A stretch of 64,000 nt of DNA from Fusibacter_C sp942493125 (GCA_942493125.1 OW818667.1:2480001-2544000); one strand, 5' to 3'; counted from the stretch's first letter, positions 25,579 to 34,641 are shown. The notes: generated from the letters alone by a model not told the origin. Translations and numbers: made by a program.

Positions 25579-25707
25579 CAAGATGCATTTGTAAGGTTTA
25601 AAACTTTGAATTTGGCGTATAAATCTAAAGCAGTTAAAAATTTTAATTGGCGAAAAGGTTAACTCAATTAGGGTTTATCTTAATTAGATTTTTAAGGAGG
25701 ATTCAAT

Positions 25708-27336
25708 ATGAGTATGTTTTGTTATCAGTGTCAAGAAACGGCAAGGAATACAGGGTGTGACATCAAAGGTGTGTGCGGCAAAAATGAAGAGGTAGCAAAT
25801 CTTCAGGACTTACTGATTCACACGCTAAAAGGCATCTCAGAGATCGTTATCAAAGGCAAAGTAGATGTCAATTCGATTGAAGAAATGAACCACGAACTCT
25901 TGTTAAGCTTGTTTATGACGATCACAAATGCAAATTTTGATCAAGATGCCATAGACAAACAAATTCGAAAGATGATTGAGTTACGCGATTCGCTCAGAAG
26001 AATTATACCTGGTACAACCTTTGGCGATGCAGCAACGTTTAAAGTGGATGGTCGAGAAGAGATGTTGGCGAAAGCAGCAACAGTCGGCGTTTTGGCAACA
26101 GCTAACGAAGATGTGCGTTCACTGCGTGAACTCGTCATCTACGGCCTTAAAGGTATGTCCGCTTATACTCACCATGCACTCAATATCGGAAAAGAAAATA
26201 TGGATATTTATCAGTTCATGTATGAAGCGTTAGATGCAACTTTGAACGATTCGTATACAGCAGATGAGCTCGTTGCGCTCGTCTTAAAAACAGGACAATT
26301 TGGCGTAAGTGCTATGGCGTTGCTCGACGAAGCCAACACTTCCAAATATGGCCATCCTGAGATTACATCCGTCAATATAGGCGTCAAAGGCAATCCTGGT
26401 ATTTTGGTTTCAGGCCACGATCTGACTGATCTTGAGCAATTGTTGGACCAAACCCAAGGCACTGGGGTCGATGTGTACACACATAGTGAGATGCTACCAG
26501 CGCATTATTATCCATTCTTTAAAAAATACACGAACTTCGTAGGTAACTACGGAAGCTCTTGGTGGGCTCAAGTAGGTGAATTTGACACATTCAATGGCCC
26601 TATTTTGTTCACGACTAACTGCATCGTACCACCAAAATCAGACGAAGTGAGAAACAGAATCTTCACAACCGGTTCTTCAGGATACCCAGGTTGCTTACAT
26701 TTTGAGCCAGATGCAGAAGGTAAAAAAGATTTTTCTTCTATTATTCAAATGGCCAAAGGCACCAAACCACCTATGGAGATTGAAACTGGTGCCATCGTAG
26801 GCGGATTTGCACATGAACAAGTCTTCGCACTTGCTGACAAAGTGGTTGATGCGGTTAAATCTGGCGCAATCAAGAAATTCTTTGTCATGGCTGGTTGCGA
26901 CGGCCGAATGAAATCCAGAGAATATTATACTGAGTTTGCTGAAAAACTCCCTAAAGATACGGTGATTTTAACAGCTGGCTGTGCAAAATACCGCTACAAC
27001 AAGCTCGCTCTTGGCGACATCGGCGGTATTCCTAGAGTCCTTGACGCAGGTCAATGCAACGACTCGTATTCACTTGCTTTGATTGCGCTTAAACTCAAAG
27101 AAGTCTTTGGTCTCGACGATGTCAATGACCTGCCAATCGCATACAACATCGCTTGGTATGAGCAAAAAGCTGTCATCGTACTCTTGGCACTTCTCTATCT
27201 CGGCGTCAAAAATATCCACCTCGGCCCAACACTTCCAGGCTTCCTGTCTCCAAATGTAGCCAAAGTATTGGTTGAATCATTTGGCATCGCAGGTATTGGA
27301 ACACCTGAAGCGGATGTTGAGGCGTTCATGTCATAG
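25708..27336 (+). CDS. hcp: Hydroxylamine reductase / hybrid cluster protein
   Basis: A cytoplasmic Fe-S/Fe-S-O protein of 542 residues. The N-terminal cluster motif C-x2-C-x8-C-x5-C is seen at Cys 5, 8, 17 and 23 (MFCYQCQE, CDIKGVC). Hybrid-cluster ligands lie in YGSSWWAQ-, FTTNCIVPP-, GYPGCLHF- and AGCAKYRYN-type segments. Hcp acts as an NO or hydroxylamine reductase in nitrosative stress. Start follows AAGGAGG. An AT palindrome TTAAAA-A-TTTTAA lies 70 bp upstream, but no recognised FNR or HcpR site was found. Single-gene unit with a terminator. Confidence 0.95.
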   Translation: MSMFCYQCQETARNTGCDIKGVCGKNEEVANLQDLLIHTLKGISEIVIKGKVDVNSIEEMNHELLLSLFMTITNANFDQDAIDKQIRKMIELRDSLRRIIPGTTFGDAATFKVDGREEMLAKAATVGVLATANEDVRSLRELVIYGLKGMSAYTHHALNIGKENMDIYQFMYEALDATLNDSYTADELVALVLKTGQFGVSAMALLDEANTSKYGHPEITSVNIGVKGNPGILVSGHDLTDLEQLLDQTQGTGVDVYTHSEMLPAHYYPFFKKYTNFVGNYGSSWWAQVGEFDTFNGPILFTTNCIVPPKSDEVRNRIFTTGSSGYPGCLHFEPDAEGKKDFSSIIQMAKGTKPPMEIETGAIVGGFAHEQVFALADKVVDAVKSGAIKKFFVMAGCDGRMKSREYYTEFAEKLPKDTVILTAGCAKYRYNKLALGDIGGIPRVLDAGQCNDSYSLALIALKLKEVFGLDDVNDLPIAYNIAWYEQKAVIVLLALLYLGVKNIHLGPTLPGFLSPNVAKVLVESFGIAGIGTPEADVEAFMS

Positions 27337-27366
27337 TTAAAAAGATGAATAAAAGATAAAGAATTA

Positions 27367-27424
27367 GGAGCAATTGCTGATCTAGAGTATTTAAGTCTAG
27401 ATGGGCAATTGCTCCTTTTTTATT
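27367..27424 (+). terminator. Terminator after hcp
   Basis: AGGAGCAATTGC (27367-27378) and GCAATTGCTCCT (27405-27416) pair perfectly; an inner TCTAGA/TCTAGA stem and a T-rich tail are present. Confidence 0.85.
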
Positions 27425-28365
27425 TATTTTTGCAGCTTATTGAACAGTCTTTCATAATCGCATCTTAACTCGTCTTTGCCTTGAAGCTCAAGCAGATTTA
27501 ATGCTTGAATAAAGTAATCATTCCAGTTTTCCCTATTCAGGTTATAAAGTGCAGTTCCTTTTCTAGCGAGCAGTAAAGGTAAATACTGATATGTATCGTT
27601 TTTAATGCTAAACTCTATCCCAATAGTGGCATACTCGATTACTTTTTCATGGTCATCAATGCGATGAAAGTTATAAGCGATGGTTGCAAGCGCTTTCGAT
27701 TTGAGCACAATATCATTTCTATCTACTTGACTTGAAAAATCCAGATAGTGAATGATATGGAATAGTATACGATTACTCAGTTCACACTGTCTTTGAATGC
27801 CTAACATTGAAGCGAGGGAAAATAGAATCTTATATTCAACTGCATTGTACTTGTATTGGTGAAATGCTTCAACTTCGAATCCCGAATTCATCACTTTGAG
27901 AGATGCACACAATTTTGATATTGCCTGTTCCATTAGCTCAGATGCGCTATCCGTGTACTGAATCGCAATTTCTAAACCTTCAAATAAAAGCTTCATTTGA
28001 AGAATATCATTAAATATAACAGGATTAAGATCTTTTGACTGCATCAAATGATTTGCTTCGATTAAACCACTTTTTAACAATTCGGTATTTCCATTAGCCA
28101 TATAGTGGTTAAGTTTTTCATAGAGTGATGTAAGTTGCCACAAATTTTTATATTTATTCAAAACCAAAATTAGATCGATTTTATAGAAATGAGATAGTAT
28201 TTGAAGCGTCTCAAATTTTGGTACAGAAGTACCCTTCTCCAGCATTTTTATCGTAGATCTACTTATTCCAGTTTTCATACAAACATTATCTATAGTAAAA
28301 CCTAGTGAGCTTCTTAAGCTCTTTAATTCTTCTGAAAATTTGTGCATATCATAAGTTGCAAACAA
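27424..28365 (-). CDS. XRE-type HTH regulator with TPR-like C-terminal region (RRNPP/Rgg-like)
   Basis: The 313-residue protein has an N-terminal helix-turn-helix (residues about 8-62; the core reads FTIDNVCMKTGISRSTIKML). A long all-helical region follows, with pairs of amphipathic helices as in TPR-type peptide-sensing regulators (Rgg, PlcR, NprR). No membrane segment. TTG at 28365 is chosen as start because AAAGGAGG lies 7 nt upstream; a TTG at 28371 is too close and the ATG at 28347 too far. It faces the transporter operon across a 292-bp gap that contains two small ORFs, the usual layout for a peptide-controlled operon. Family by structure; peptide sensing inferred. Confidence 0.75.
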   Translation of the reverse strand: MFATYDMHKFSEELKSLRSSLGFTIDNVCMKTGISRSTIKMLEKGTSVPKFETLQILSHFYKIDLILVLNKYKNLWQLTSLYEKLNHYMANGNTELLKSGLIEANHLMQSKDLNPVIFNDILQMKLLFEGLEIAIQYTDSASELMEQAISKLCASLKVMNSGFEVEAFHQYKYNAVEYKILFSLASMLGIQRQCELSNRILFHIIHYLDFSSQVDRNDIVLKSKALATIAYNFHRIDDHEKVIEYATIGIEFSIKNDTYQYLPLLLARKGTALYNLNRENWNDYFIQALNLLELQGKDELRCDYERLFNKLQK

Positions 28366-28485
28366 AGTCAATCCTCCTTTGGGTCAATCAGATGACCTTT
28401 AATACTACTTAATTTGATGATACTCTTTAAAATAACAAACAAGTAACTATGTCTATTTTATCACAAATATCATCTGGAGGAGAGG

Positions 28486-28569
28486 ATGAATATCCATCCC
28501 TTTTTATTTCTGGGTTTGAAATTTGGAAACAATTGTTTATTTGCCATTAATTGTTTTTTAAGTAATTAA
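28486..28569 (+). CDS. Small hydrophobic peptide, 27 aa (candidate signal or substrate peptide)
   Basis: ATG at 28486 lies 5 nt after GGAGG (28476-28480) and opens a 27-codon frame ending TAA at 28569. The peptide starts MNIHPFLFLGLKFG, continues with a CLFAINCFL segment holding two Cys, and has little charge. The strong ribosome site and its place between a TPR-type regulator and the transporter operon are the case for it. A perfect palindrome AAACAATTGTTT (28527-28538) lies inside. No homologue is known to me; it could also be chance. Confidence 0.45.
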   Translation: MNIHPFLFLGLKFGNNCLFAINCFLSN

Positions 28570-28601
28570 TAATAAGTTGCTGTTAATATAAGGACATTCA
28601 A

Positions 28602-28661
28602 ATGAAAGTAGCATTGCACATATCTTTTGTTAATCAAAAACTCATGAGGTGGATGAAATGA
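28602..28661 (+). CDS. Small leader peptide, 19 aa, coupled to the binding-protein gene
   Basis: ATG at 28602 follows AAGGA by 7 nt. The frame runs 19 codons and its TGA overlaps the ATG of the next gene (ATGA). The peptide is short, basic and hydrophobic (begins MKVALHISFV, ends RWMK). The ATGA overlap suggests a translated leader that delivers ribosomes to the lipoprotein gene; a signal role is also possible. Confidence 0.4.
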   Translation: MKVALHISFVNQKLMRWMK

Positions 28662-30034
28662 AAAACTTGAAATTCAAGCATTACATAGTAACAATACTAA
28701 TTCTCACAATGCTTGTCAGCATTACGGCATGTTCAAATGGTTCAGTAATGGAAGTCTCTGGCAAGAAAAAAATCGATGTTATTTTATGGAATACAAATGC
28801 TGATAAATCGCCCGCGGCATCTGGGGTTGAGTTGATGCAATTTGCGGCCGAGCAGTTCGAAACTGAAACGGGAACTTCTGTGAATTTGATTACAATTGAA
28901 GCCAATAACCAAGAAGATTATTTTAAGAAACGTATCGATGTTATGTTGTCAAAAGATCAACCAGAGATGGTTTTGTTTAATACGCGGTATCAAGATGAAC
29001 TACTGGTGATTGAATCTATGAAAAATGAGTTGTTGGCTATAGATGATATTATCGAAAATTCAAGTGACGTATTTGATGGAATGAAAGGTTCACATTATAG
29101 TGCGATAGCCACGCTCGTTTATGGAAATGTAATGAATAACGCATTAGTTAGCGAATTTGGTTATGATCCTAGTACCGTTTTTATGACAGCTGAAGATGTG
29201 GAAGCACTTTACTTGAAATGGGCAGAAACTGAAGGAGCAGAGCTGAACTTGTTTGATTATCGCATTTTTTCTGAATTAGGACTCGCGAGTATGCTTCATT
29301 TTGAAGACCAGCTAGTACGTCTTGATCATGCGTTGATTGTAGAAAAAATCATGAAAAATAGTGCTTTTGTTGCTGCCCTTCCAAAGAGGAACTTAAGTAT
29401 AGAGGAAGTCGATGCGTTTTACTCGGGGAGCAGCAAAGAGATTTACAATACTGACCGTGATGCACTACTATCAACAGCACATTTAAGACCAGTCAACTTT
29501 CTGACCAAAGTGTCATTCAATGCCTTTGATATGAAGGAATTTTCAGGCAATATTAATAACACAGCATCTGGATTCGCAATTGGTGATTACAGTTTAACAT
29601 CATCTATTGGTTTTGGTGTTTTGGATAATCAGTCGAAGGAACAAGCGCATGCAATTGCTTTTGCAAATTTCTTGCTCAGTCAAAAGTTTCAAATGGAAAT
29701 GCAGTCCTACACTGTGAAGTCTCCCAAAATGTCAGGATCTATACTTAAGTCAATAAATACTAAGGATGTAGAATTAGCACGCACACAAGAATTGCTGCAA
29801 AATGGAAAGCCGATAGAAGAATCGGTTATAGAGGCACATACCCTTATGGTGGATCGTTTAAATCAACCAGGTGCCATTCATTTCAGTGCGGTTTCAAGTA
29901 TTTCCAGAGTGGCGGTGGAAGAAATCGTCAGACTATCAACAGAACAAATTTGGGGAGAACCGAAGTCAGATGAAGTGTTGATCACAGAGCTAAAAAAACT
30001 TGAAGAGCGTTTGAATCTCATGGTTAATGAGTAA
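28658..30034 (+). CDS. Extracellular solute-binding lipoprotein (family 1 type)
   Basis: A 458-residue secreted lipoprotein: residues 1-24 are a signal sequence and SITAC (Cys25) is a lipobox. The segment after it, KKIDVILWNTNADKSP, begins a periplasmic-binding fold like those of CUT1 sugar transporters. The G-x-A-I-G-D-Y-S-L-T region near residue 310 fits the C-terminal lobe. ATG at 28658 is preferred to GTG at 28649 because GAGGTGG is correctly spaced for it. It is followed within 30 nt by two permease genes. Ligand unknown; the partners at 31759 and 33084 make a plain sugar importer doubtful. Confidence 0.78.
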   Translation: MKNLKFKHYIVTILILTMLVSITACSNGSVMEVSGKKKIDVILWNTNADKSPAASGVELMQFAAEQFETETGTSVNLITIEANNQEDYFKKRIDVMLSKDQPEMVLFNTRYQDELLVIESMKNELLAIDDIIENSSDVFDGMKGSHYSAIATLVYGNVMNNALVSEFGYDPSTVFMTAEDVEALYLKWAETEGAELNLFDYRIFSELGLASMLHFEDQLVRLDHALIVEKIMKNSAFVAALPKRNLSIEEVDAFYSGSSKEIYNTDRDALLSTAHLRPVNFLTKVSFNAFDMKEFSGNINNTASGFAIGDYSLTSSIGFGVLDNQSKEQAHAIAFANFLLSQKFQMEMQSYTVKSPKMSGSILKSINTKDVELARTQELLQNGKPIEESVIEAHTLMVDRLNQPGAIHFSAVSSISRVAVEEIVRLSTEQIWGEPKSDEVLITELKKLEERLNLMVNE

Positions 30035-30063
30035 GTATGCAAAACAATCAAAAGGTGAGTAGT

Positions 30064-30954
30064 ATGAGGCTATCAAACAAGCAAACGCCTGGGTTGTTAT
30101 TCATCGCACCTCATTTTATAGGACTGGCAGTTATATATCTACTGCCGTTCATTGTGAGTATTTGGATGTCATTACAAGTCAGTAGTTTACGCTTTCGAGG
30201 GTTCTCCTTTGATAATTACATGAACGTCATTCGCAATAGTGCTTTTCAAATGGCTCTTAGAAACAATTTGCTTTTTATGATCATTGGTATTGCTGCGATG
30301 ATGTGTTTTACATGTATTCTGAGTTACTGGCTATGGGAGTTAAAGGCAAGTCCATGGCTCGTGTTGGCATTTGTTCTACCTATATGCGTACCTTCGGCAT
30401 CGGTTATCGGTTTCTTTCGAGGGATCATAAATATGGGCAACGTGAATTTGCTTAATACGAACTTCGCAATGGCAGTTGTAATTATCATCTACATATGGAA
30501 ACATGCGGGTTATACTATCTTGATTTTTATGAATGGACTGGGTCAAATTCCACGTGAGATTTTTGAGAGCGCGCATATGGAAGGTGCGACCCGATGGCAA
30601 GTTTTCAAGTATATTACTTTACCTGAATTGATACCAGCAGCGTCCTTTGGCTTTATTGTTTCGGTGATAAATAGTTATAAAGTTTATAAAGAAATTTATT
30701 TGTTAGAAGGTCGTTATCCTAACAATAACATTTATATGTTACAAAATTACTTGAATAATAAAGCAGTTAAATTTGATGTAACTGAATTAGCTGCTGCATC
30801 TAATCTATTGATGGCAACTATATTACTCATTATAGGTATCATCCATGTGGCATATGTCTTACGTAAAAAGCGTGAAGTAAAAATACCTCTAATGACTAGC
30901 AATTTGAAGACGATGCGGAGGCTACCGAATGCGAAAAAAGTTAAGCGTGGATAA
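30064..30954 (+). CDS. ABC transporter permease, CUT1 MalF-like
   Basis: A 296-residue inner-membrane protein with six hydrophobic segments. The EAA loop that docks the ATPase is seen as ESAHMEGATRWQVFKYITLP (residues about 175-195). The ATG at 30064 is chosen since AAAGGTGAG lies just upstream; an ATG at 30037 has no ribosome site. It overlaps the next permease gene by 26 nt. No ATPase gene is nearby, so a shared MsmX-type ATPase would have to be used. Confidence 0.85.
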   Translation: MRLSNKQTPGLLFIAPHFIGLAVIYLLPFIVSIWMSLQVSSLRFRGFSFDNYMNVIRNSAFQMALRNNLLFMIIGIAAMMCFTCILSYWLWELKASPWLVLAFVLPICVPSASVIGFFRGIINMGNVNLLNTNFAMAVVIIIYIWKHAGYTILIFMNGLGQIPREIFESAHMEGATRWQVFKYITLPELIPAASFGFIVSVINSYKVYKEIYLLEGRYPNNNIYMLQNYLNNKAVKFDVTELAAASNLLMATILLIIGIIHVAYVLRKKREVKIPLMTSNLKTMRRLPNAKKVKRG

Positions 30955-31762
30955 ACTGCTGTTAAATGGAATTCGTTTATTGGCATTTTTGTTTGTTCTT
31001 CCAATTGTACATACCATTTTTGGTAGCTTCATGGATCGCAACCAATTATCTCAAGGAATATTTCAATGGATTCCAGAATTACCATCATTGACCCAGTATT
31101 TTTCTTTAGTGATATTTAAAGCTGAATATATGAGATTCTTTCTAAACTCAGCTGTCATTGCTGTTTGTATCATTGTACTGCATATGATTTTAGCGACACT
31201 AACGGGTTATGGTTTAGCTATGTATCAATTTAAAGGAAAAAAAATCATATTTATTATTTACACAATGTTACTGTTAATGCCTTTTCAAGTGACATTTGTA
31301 CCAAATTTGCTAGTTTTTCAGAAGGTTGAAAAACTTTTTAGTATACAGATTTTTGACACACATCTCGCACTGATTTTACCAGGTGTCTATTCAGTTTTTG
31401 GCGTTTATTTGATGGCGCAATACATTCAACGCTTACCAATTGAGATTGTTGAAGCAGCACGCGTTGAAGGGGCTAATGAGCTGCGGATATTTTGGTCAAT
31501 TGTATTACCTTGTCTAAAACCAGCGCTGTTTAGTTTGTTTTTCCTGACTTTTGTCGATTATTGGAATTTGATTGAGCAAGCGGTTCTATATCTGACATCG
31601 ACAGATAAACAACCACTTTCGGTTTTTTTAGAGGCGATCTATTATCAGGATCATTCTGTTTTTTATGCAGGTGCAGTGTTATATACGTTACCTTCTGTGT
31701 ACATTTTTATAAAATGTGAGCGATATCTTAGAGAAGGTATATTTGATGGAGGTCGAAGATGA
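30929..31762 (+). CDS. ABC transporter permease, CUT1 MalG-like
   Basis: A 277-residue inner-membrane protein with six hydrophobic segments. The EAA loop reads EAARVEGANELRIFWSIVLP. Start ATG follows GGAGGC inside the end of the previous gene, and the stop overlaps the next start by 4 nt (ATGA). Together with the 30064 gene it should form the membrane heterodimer of the transporter. Confidence 0.85.
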   Translation: MRKKLSVDKLLLNGIRLLAFLFVLPIVHTIFGSFMDRNQLSQGIFQWIPELPSLTQYFSLVIFKAEYMRFFLNSAVIAVCIIVLHMILATLTGYGLAMYQFKGKKIIFIIYTMLLLMPFQVTFVPNLLVFQKVEKLFSIQIFDTHLALILPGVYSVFGVYLMAQYIQRLPIEIVEAARVEGANELRIFWSIVLPCLKPALFSLFFLTFVDYWNLIEQAVLYLTSTDKQPLSVFLEAIYYQDHSVFYAGAVLYTLPSVYIFIKCERYLREGIFDGGRR

Positions 31763-33072
31763 AGTACTTGAAAATAGGATTTTGTATCGCTATTGGACTC
31801 CTATTAATGGGTTTTGTTTTTAACCAATCCATAGCCAATCAGTTTTTGACGAAAGTCAATTACATAGTACCTAAGGAAAATGCGCCGATTTTAGTCAGTA
31901 TCACAGCGGATGCTCAGTTTGAACCAAGACATCACAAGGAGCTTATTGTAGGTGAAGACGTGATTATTGATGAGGTTTATACTAAAGTAGGTGATAAGGT
32001 TGACACCGGAATGCCACTTATTAAAGTTGTAAAAGTTAATACTACGCCACAAGTTAACCCGATTGAAATTAAGCTTTTAGAAGATATTAGGTCTTTAAAA
32101 AAACAGTTGGAGGTCTTAAATGCCCAAGATGCCCTTTTTCAAACGGAGCATGAAATTTTAGATAAGAGCTTGGATATAGCCAATGAAGCGCTGAAACGTA
32201 TTGAATCGCTTGAACAAAAGGGCTCTTCTTGGCAAACAGATTTGGAAAACGGTCGAAACACTTTTGCGTTTAATAAACTTGAAATAAAAAAACTTCAAAG
32301 CAGAATAGATATATGTGCAATTGAAAAAATGTATTTAGAAGAGTCTTTAGCTCTGAAACAAAACGAGTTAAATGTGTATCAACAAAGTCAAAACGCTATG
32401 TTGAATCAATATATCAATATTGATGGAGAAGGACTGTATTACTCTCAGGAAGAGGCTATCGTTTTAGAGGTACCTCGAGTTGGCGATAAAGTTTTAGCTA
32501 CCAAAAGCATCGCAAAATTAGGTGTTGGGACGAGCTATGATGCTATGGATTTTGTGATCCATGTTGCTTCAGACCAAACGGAATATTTGAACGATGGAGA
32601 ACAGTATACTTTTTCTTCCGATCAAATAAATAGCTCAAGTGACTTAAATGAAGGTATCAACTTTAAGTTAGTAAAAAAGAGTATGATTGTTGAGAACGGC
32701 TCCGTGCAATTGACTTGTCATTACGACAAAGAGAATGGTACGCCATTACTATATCAAAATTGGCATGGGACAATTGAAAAAACGATAAAAGTTGAAGGCA
32801 TAACGGTGCCAAAACGTGTCATTTTAACTGAAGATGGACGGTATGTTCCGGGTCAATACGGGCAACTGTTTGTAATCAATACCCGTAAAGGTGTCTTAGG
32901 AGATGAAGATTACATAGAAGCTGTTGAAGTGCGCCTACTATTGGTAGGTGACTATGAATGTTCAATCGTTGGTTTAGAAAAGGATGCATCAGGTAATTGG
33001 CCTAAAATTGTAATGAATTTGAGTCATGAGATTAAGTCTGATATGCGCGTCTTAGTGATAGAACGAAATTAG
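31759..33072 (+). CDS. HlyD/MacA-like periplasmic adaptor
   Basis: A 437-residue membrane-anchored protein: one N-terminal membrane segment (about residues 5-24) and a split lipoyl-like domain, with halves D-E-V-Y-T-K-V-G-D-K-V-D-T-G (about 75-88) and E-V-P-R-V-G-D-K-V-L-A-T (about 235-246). Between them lies a long helical hairpin (about residues 105-220). Beta-barrel-like strands follow. This is the layout of membrane-fusion adaptors used by exporters such as MacAB, so its presence in an importer-type operon is unusual. Start follows TGGAGGTCG; overlap of 4 nt with the upstream permease. Confidence 0.75.
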   Translation: MKYLKIGFCIAIGLLLMGFVFNQSIANQFLTKVNYIVPKENAPILVSITADAQFEPRHHKELIVGEDVIIDEVYTKVGDKVDTGMPLIKVVKVNTTPQVNPIEIKLLEDIRSLKKQLEVLNAQDALFQTEHEILDKSLDIANEALKRIESLEQKGSSWQTDLENGRNTFAFNKLEIKKLQSRIDICAIEKMYLEESLALKQNELNVYQQSQNAMLNQYINIDGEGLYYSQEEAIVLEVPRVGDKVLATKSIAKLGVGTSYDAMDFVIHVASDQTEYLNDGEQYTFSSDQINSSSDLNEGINFKLVKKSMIVENGSVQLTCHYDKENGTPLLYQNWHGTIEKTIKVEGITVPKRVILTEDGRYVPGQYGQLFVINTRKGVLGDEDYIEAVEVRLLLVGDYECSIVGLEKDASGNWPKIVMNLSHEIKSDMRVLVIERN

Positions 33073-33083
33073 GTTGGTGAGTC

Positions 33084-33974
33084 GTGTTAATTAGAATAGA
33101 GACATTTAAACGCTTAGTTACTTTAAGAAGGATAGTGATAACTTCACTACTTGTGATGGCTTTAGTTTTTTTGTGGATTGCCATTCAACTCGAAAAAGAG
33201 TTGCCTCAAGATGGTTATGTGCAAACTTTTGATAAGGTATATACGATTGAAGCACTTAAAAAAGTGGATAATGATGTAATTTCGCCTTCTGCGATTACAT
33301 ATGATTTAACATTTGGATCATTAAATATTCGCATGGTGCAAGGCAATTTAAGTTATCAGATGAAGCTTAAAGGTCAAATGTACTTTTCCACTGAAGGACA
33401 AGTTGTTATAAGTCGTGATGAGGCTCTAAAAACTTTTGGAATGACAGAATGCATCGGAAGATCGTACAACATATTAGGGCGAAACTGGACAGTGGTTGGT
33501 GTTTTAGATACGAGTCTTGGAAATGGGATTTTATCGCATTTTCAGGGTGTTGGAAAGCTAATAAATGCAATTGCAAGTGCACCAAAAAATATTGTTGTAG
33601 GGCATTGGGGACTTGGTGTCAATGACATGCCAAATCGCAACATTAATCAAGATGGTGTGAAAGCATCAGATCTGGGTTCGCCCAACATGTCATCCGTTAA
33701 AAGACAGGTAAATATTTGGCTTAGTTATGAACCTTCTCTTTTAAATAATTTACCATGGCAAATGGCACAATGGTCTCGAAATGAAAATCCATATGAAACG
33801 GCGCAGTATATGAGAAGTGCGTATGCATTAAATGGCATCATTGTTTCTGATACCAGCTTTCATGCCACTTTAGTCCAACAGTATAAAGGTTTTGGTTATG
33901 GATTTGCAACGTTAGCAGTGTTATTGTTTGCATTAAAATATGTTAGGAAATTATTAGTCATACAAAGAAGTTGA
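33084..33974 (+). CDS. MacB-type periplasmic core domain protein lacking FtsX membrane and ATPase parts
   Basis: A 296-residue protein with one membrane segment near each end (about residues 16-34 and 268-288) and a soluble domain between. The domain contains VVISRDEALKTFGMTECIG and SYNILGRNWTVVGVLD, the pattern of the MacB periplasmic core domain (I-S-x-x-A-x-x-x-F-G ... G-x-x-x-x-V-V-G-V). Normal MacB/FtsX permeases have four membrane helices and an ATPase; here those parts are absent. Start is GTG at 33084 after GGTGAG. It may form a periplasmic assembly with the adaptor just upstream. Confidence 0.65.
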   Translation: MLIRIETFKRLVTLRRIVITSLLVMALVFLWIAIQLEKELPQDGYVQTFDKVYTIEALKKVDNDVISPSAITYDLTFGSLNIRMVQGNLSYQMKLKGQMYFSTEGQVVISRDEALKTFGMTECIGRSYNILGRNWTVVGVLDTSLGNGILSHFQGVGKLINAIASAPKNIVVGHWGLGVNDMPNRNINQDGVKASDLGSPNMSSVKRQVNIWLSYEPSLLNNLPWQMAQWSRNENPYETAQYMRSAYALNGIIVSDTSFHATLVQQYKGFGYGFATLAVLLFALKYVRKLLVIQRS

Positions 33975-34039
33975 TGTATAAAATTATAAGAATGAATTTG
34001 CAACGAAGCTAAATTCCCATGCAAAACATGGAGGTGGAC

Positions 34040-34636
34040 ATGATGTTCATGACTGAACAAGCAAACAAGGAAGCTATACCGAAAAAAGAAAATTCAAAAT
34101 GGATATATAATCTCCACGAAAAAGTTAGCAATCTGCCAGATATCTACTTTTTACTATTGATGGTTGTTTTGGGTAATATAATATATGCTATTTTTTCACC
34201 GTTCTTCAATTATTTTGTTGATTTTGAGAGTGTAGGCGACACATTTTATGGTGTAGATCCTCGAAATATGATATTGAATAGTGTTATCATAGCACCCATT
34301 TTTGAAACTTTGCTTCAGTTTTTGCCTATTGAATTGCTTTATATTTTTTACAAAAGAAAACGAATGAAAAGCTCTAACTATATAATGATAGCTCTAATAT
34401 CAGCCACATTATTTGGGATTATGCATTATCCTAGTTATGCTGTTCTTGGAGGTTCTATATTGGGCATTTTAAAAGTTAGTTATACATTTTTTATAGGTCT
34501 ATTTCTAGCATTTACTTATTTGGTGTATAAAATAAAAGAGGGACGGCCTTATTTAGCAACGGCTCTACTGCATATGTTGCTCAATTTATCTTTTTATATG
34601 CTTCCTAAATTGTATGACTTGATTGGTTTAAATTAG
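34040..34636 (+). CDS. CPBP-like (CAAX protease family) membrane protein
   Basis: A 198-residue membrane protein with about five hydrophobic helices. It has the second and third CPBP motifs (FGIMHYP and HMLLNLSFY, each with the conserved His). The first motif, normally E-E-x-x-x-R, reads FETLLQFLPIELL, with one Glu and no Arg, so proteolytic activity is uncertain. ATG at 34040 is chosen because GGAGGTGG precedes it; an ATG at 34019 lacks a site. CPBP proteins often process or confer immunity to peptides, which fits the small ORFs at the head of the island. Confidence 0.68.
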   Translation: MMFMTEQANKEAIPKKENSKWIYNLHEKVSNLPDIYFLLLMVVLGNIIYAIFSPFFNYFVDFESVGDTFYGVDPRNMILNSVIIAPIFETLLQFLPIELLYIFYKRKRMKSSNYIMIALISATLFGIMHYPSYAVLGGSILGILKVSYTFFIGLFLAFTYLVYKIKEGRPYLATALLHMLLNLSFYMLPKLYDLIGLN

Positions 34637-34641
34637 ACATG

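Noticed and set aside
25541..25707. FNR, Rex or HcpR site before hcp
   Set aside because: Only an AT palindrome was found; no match to the known consensus sites.
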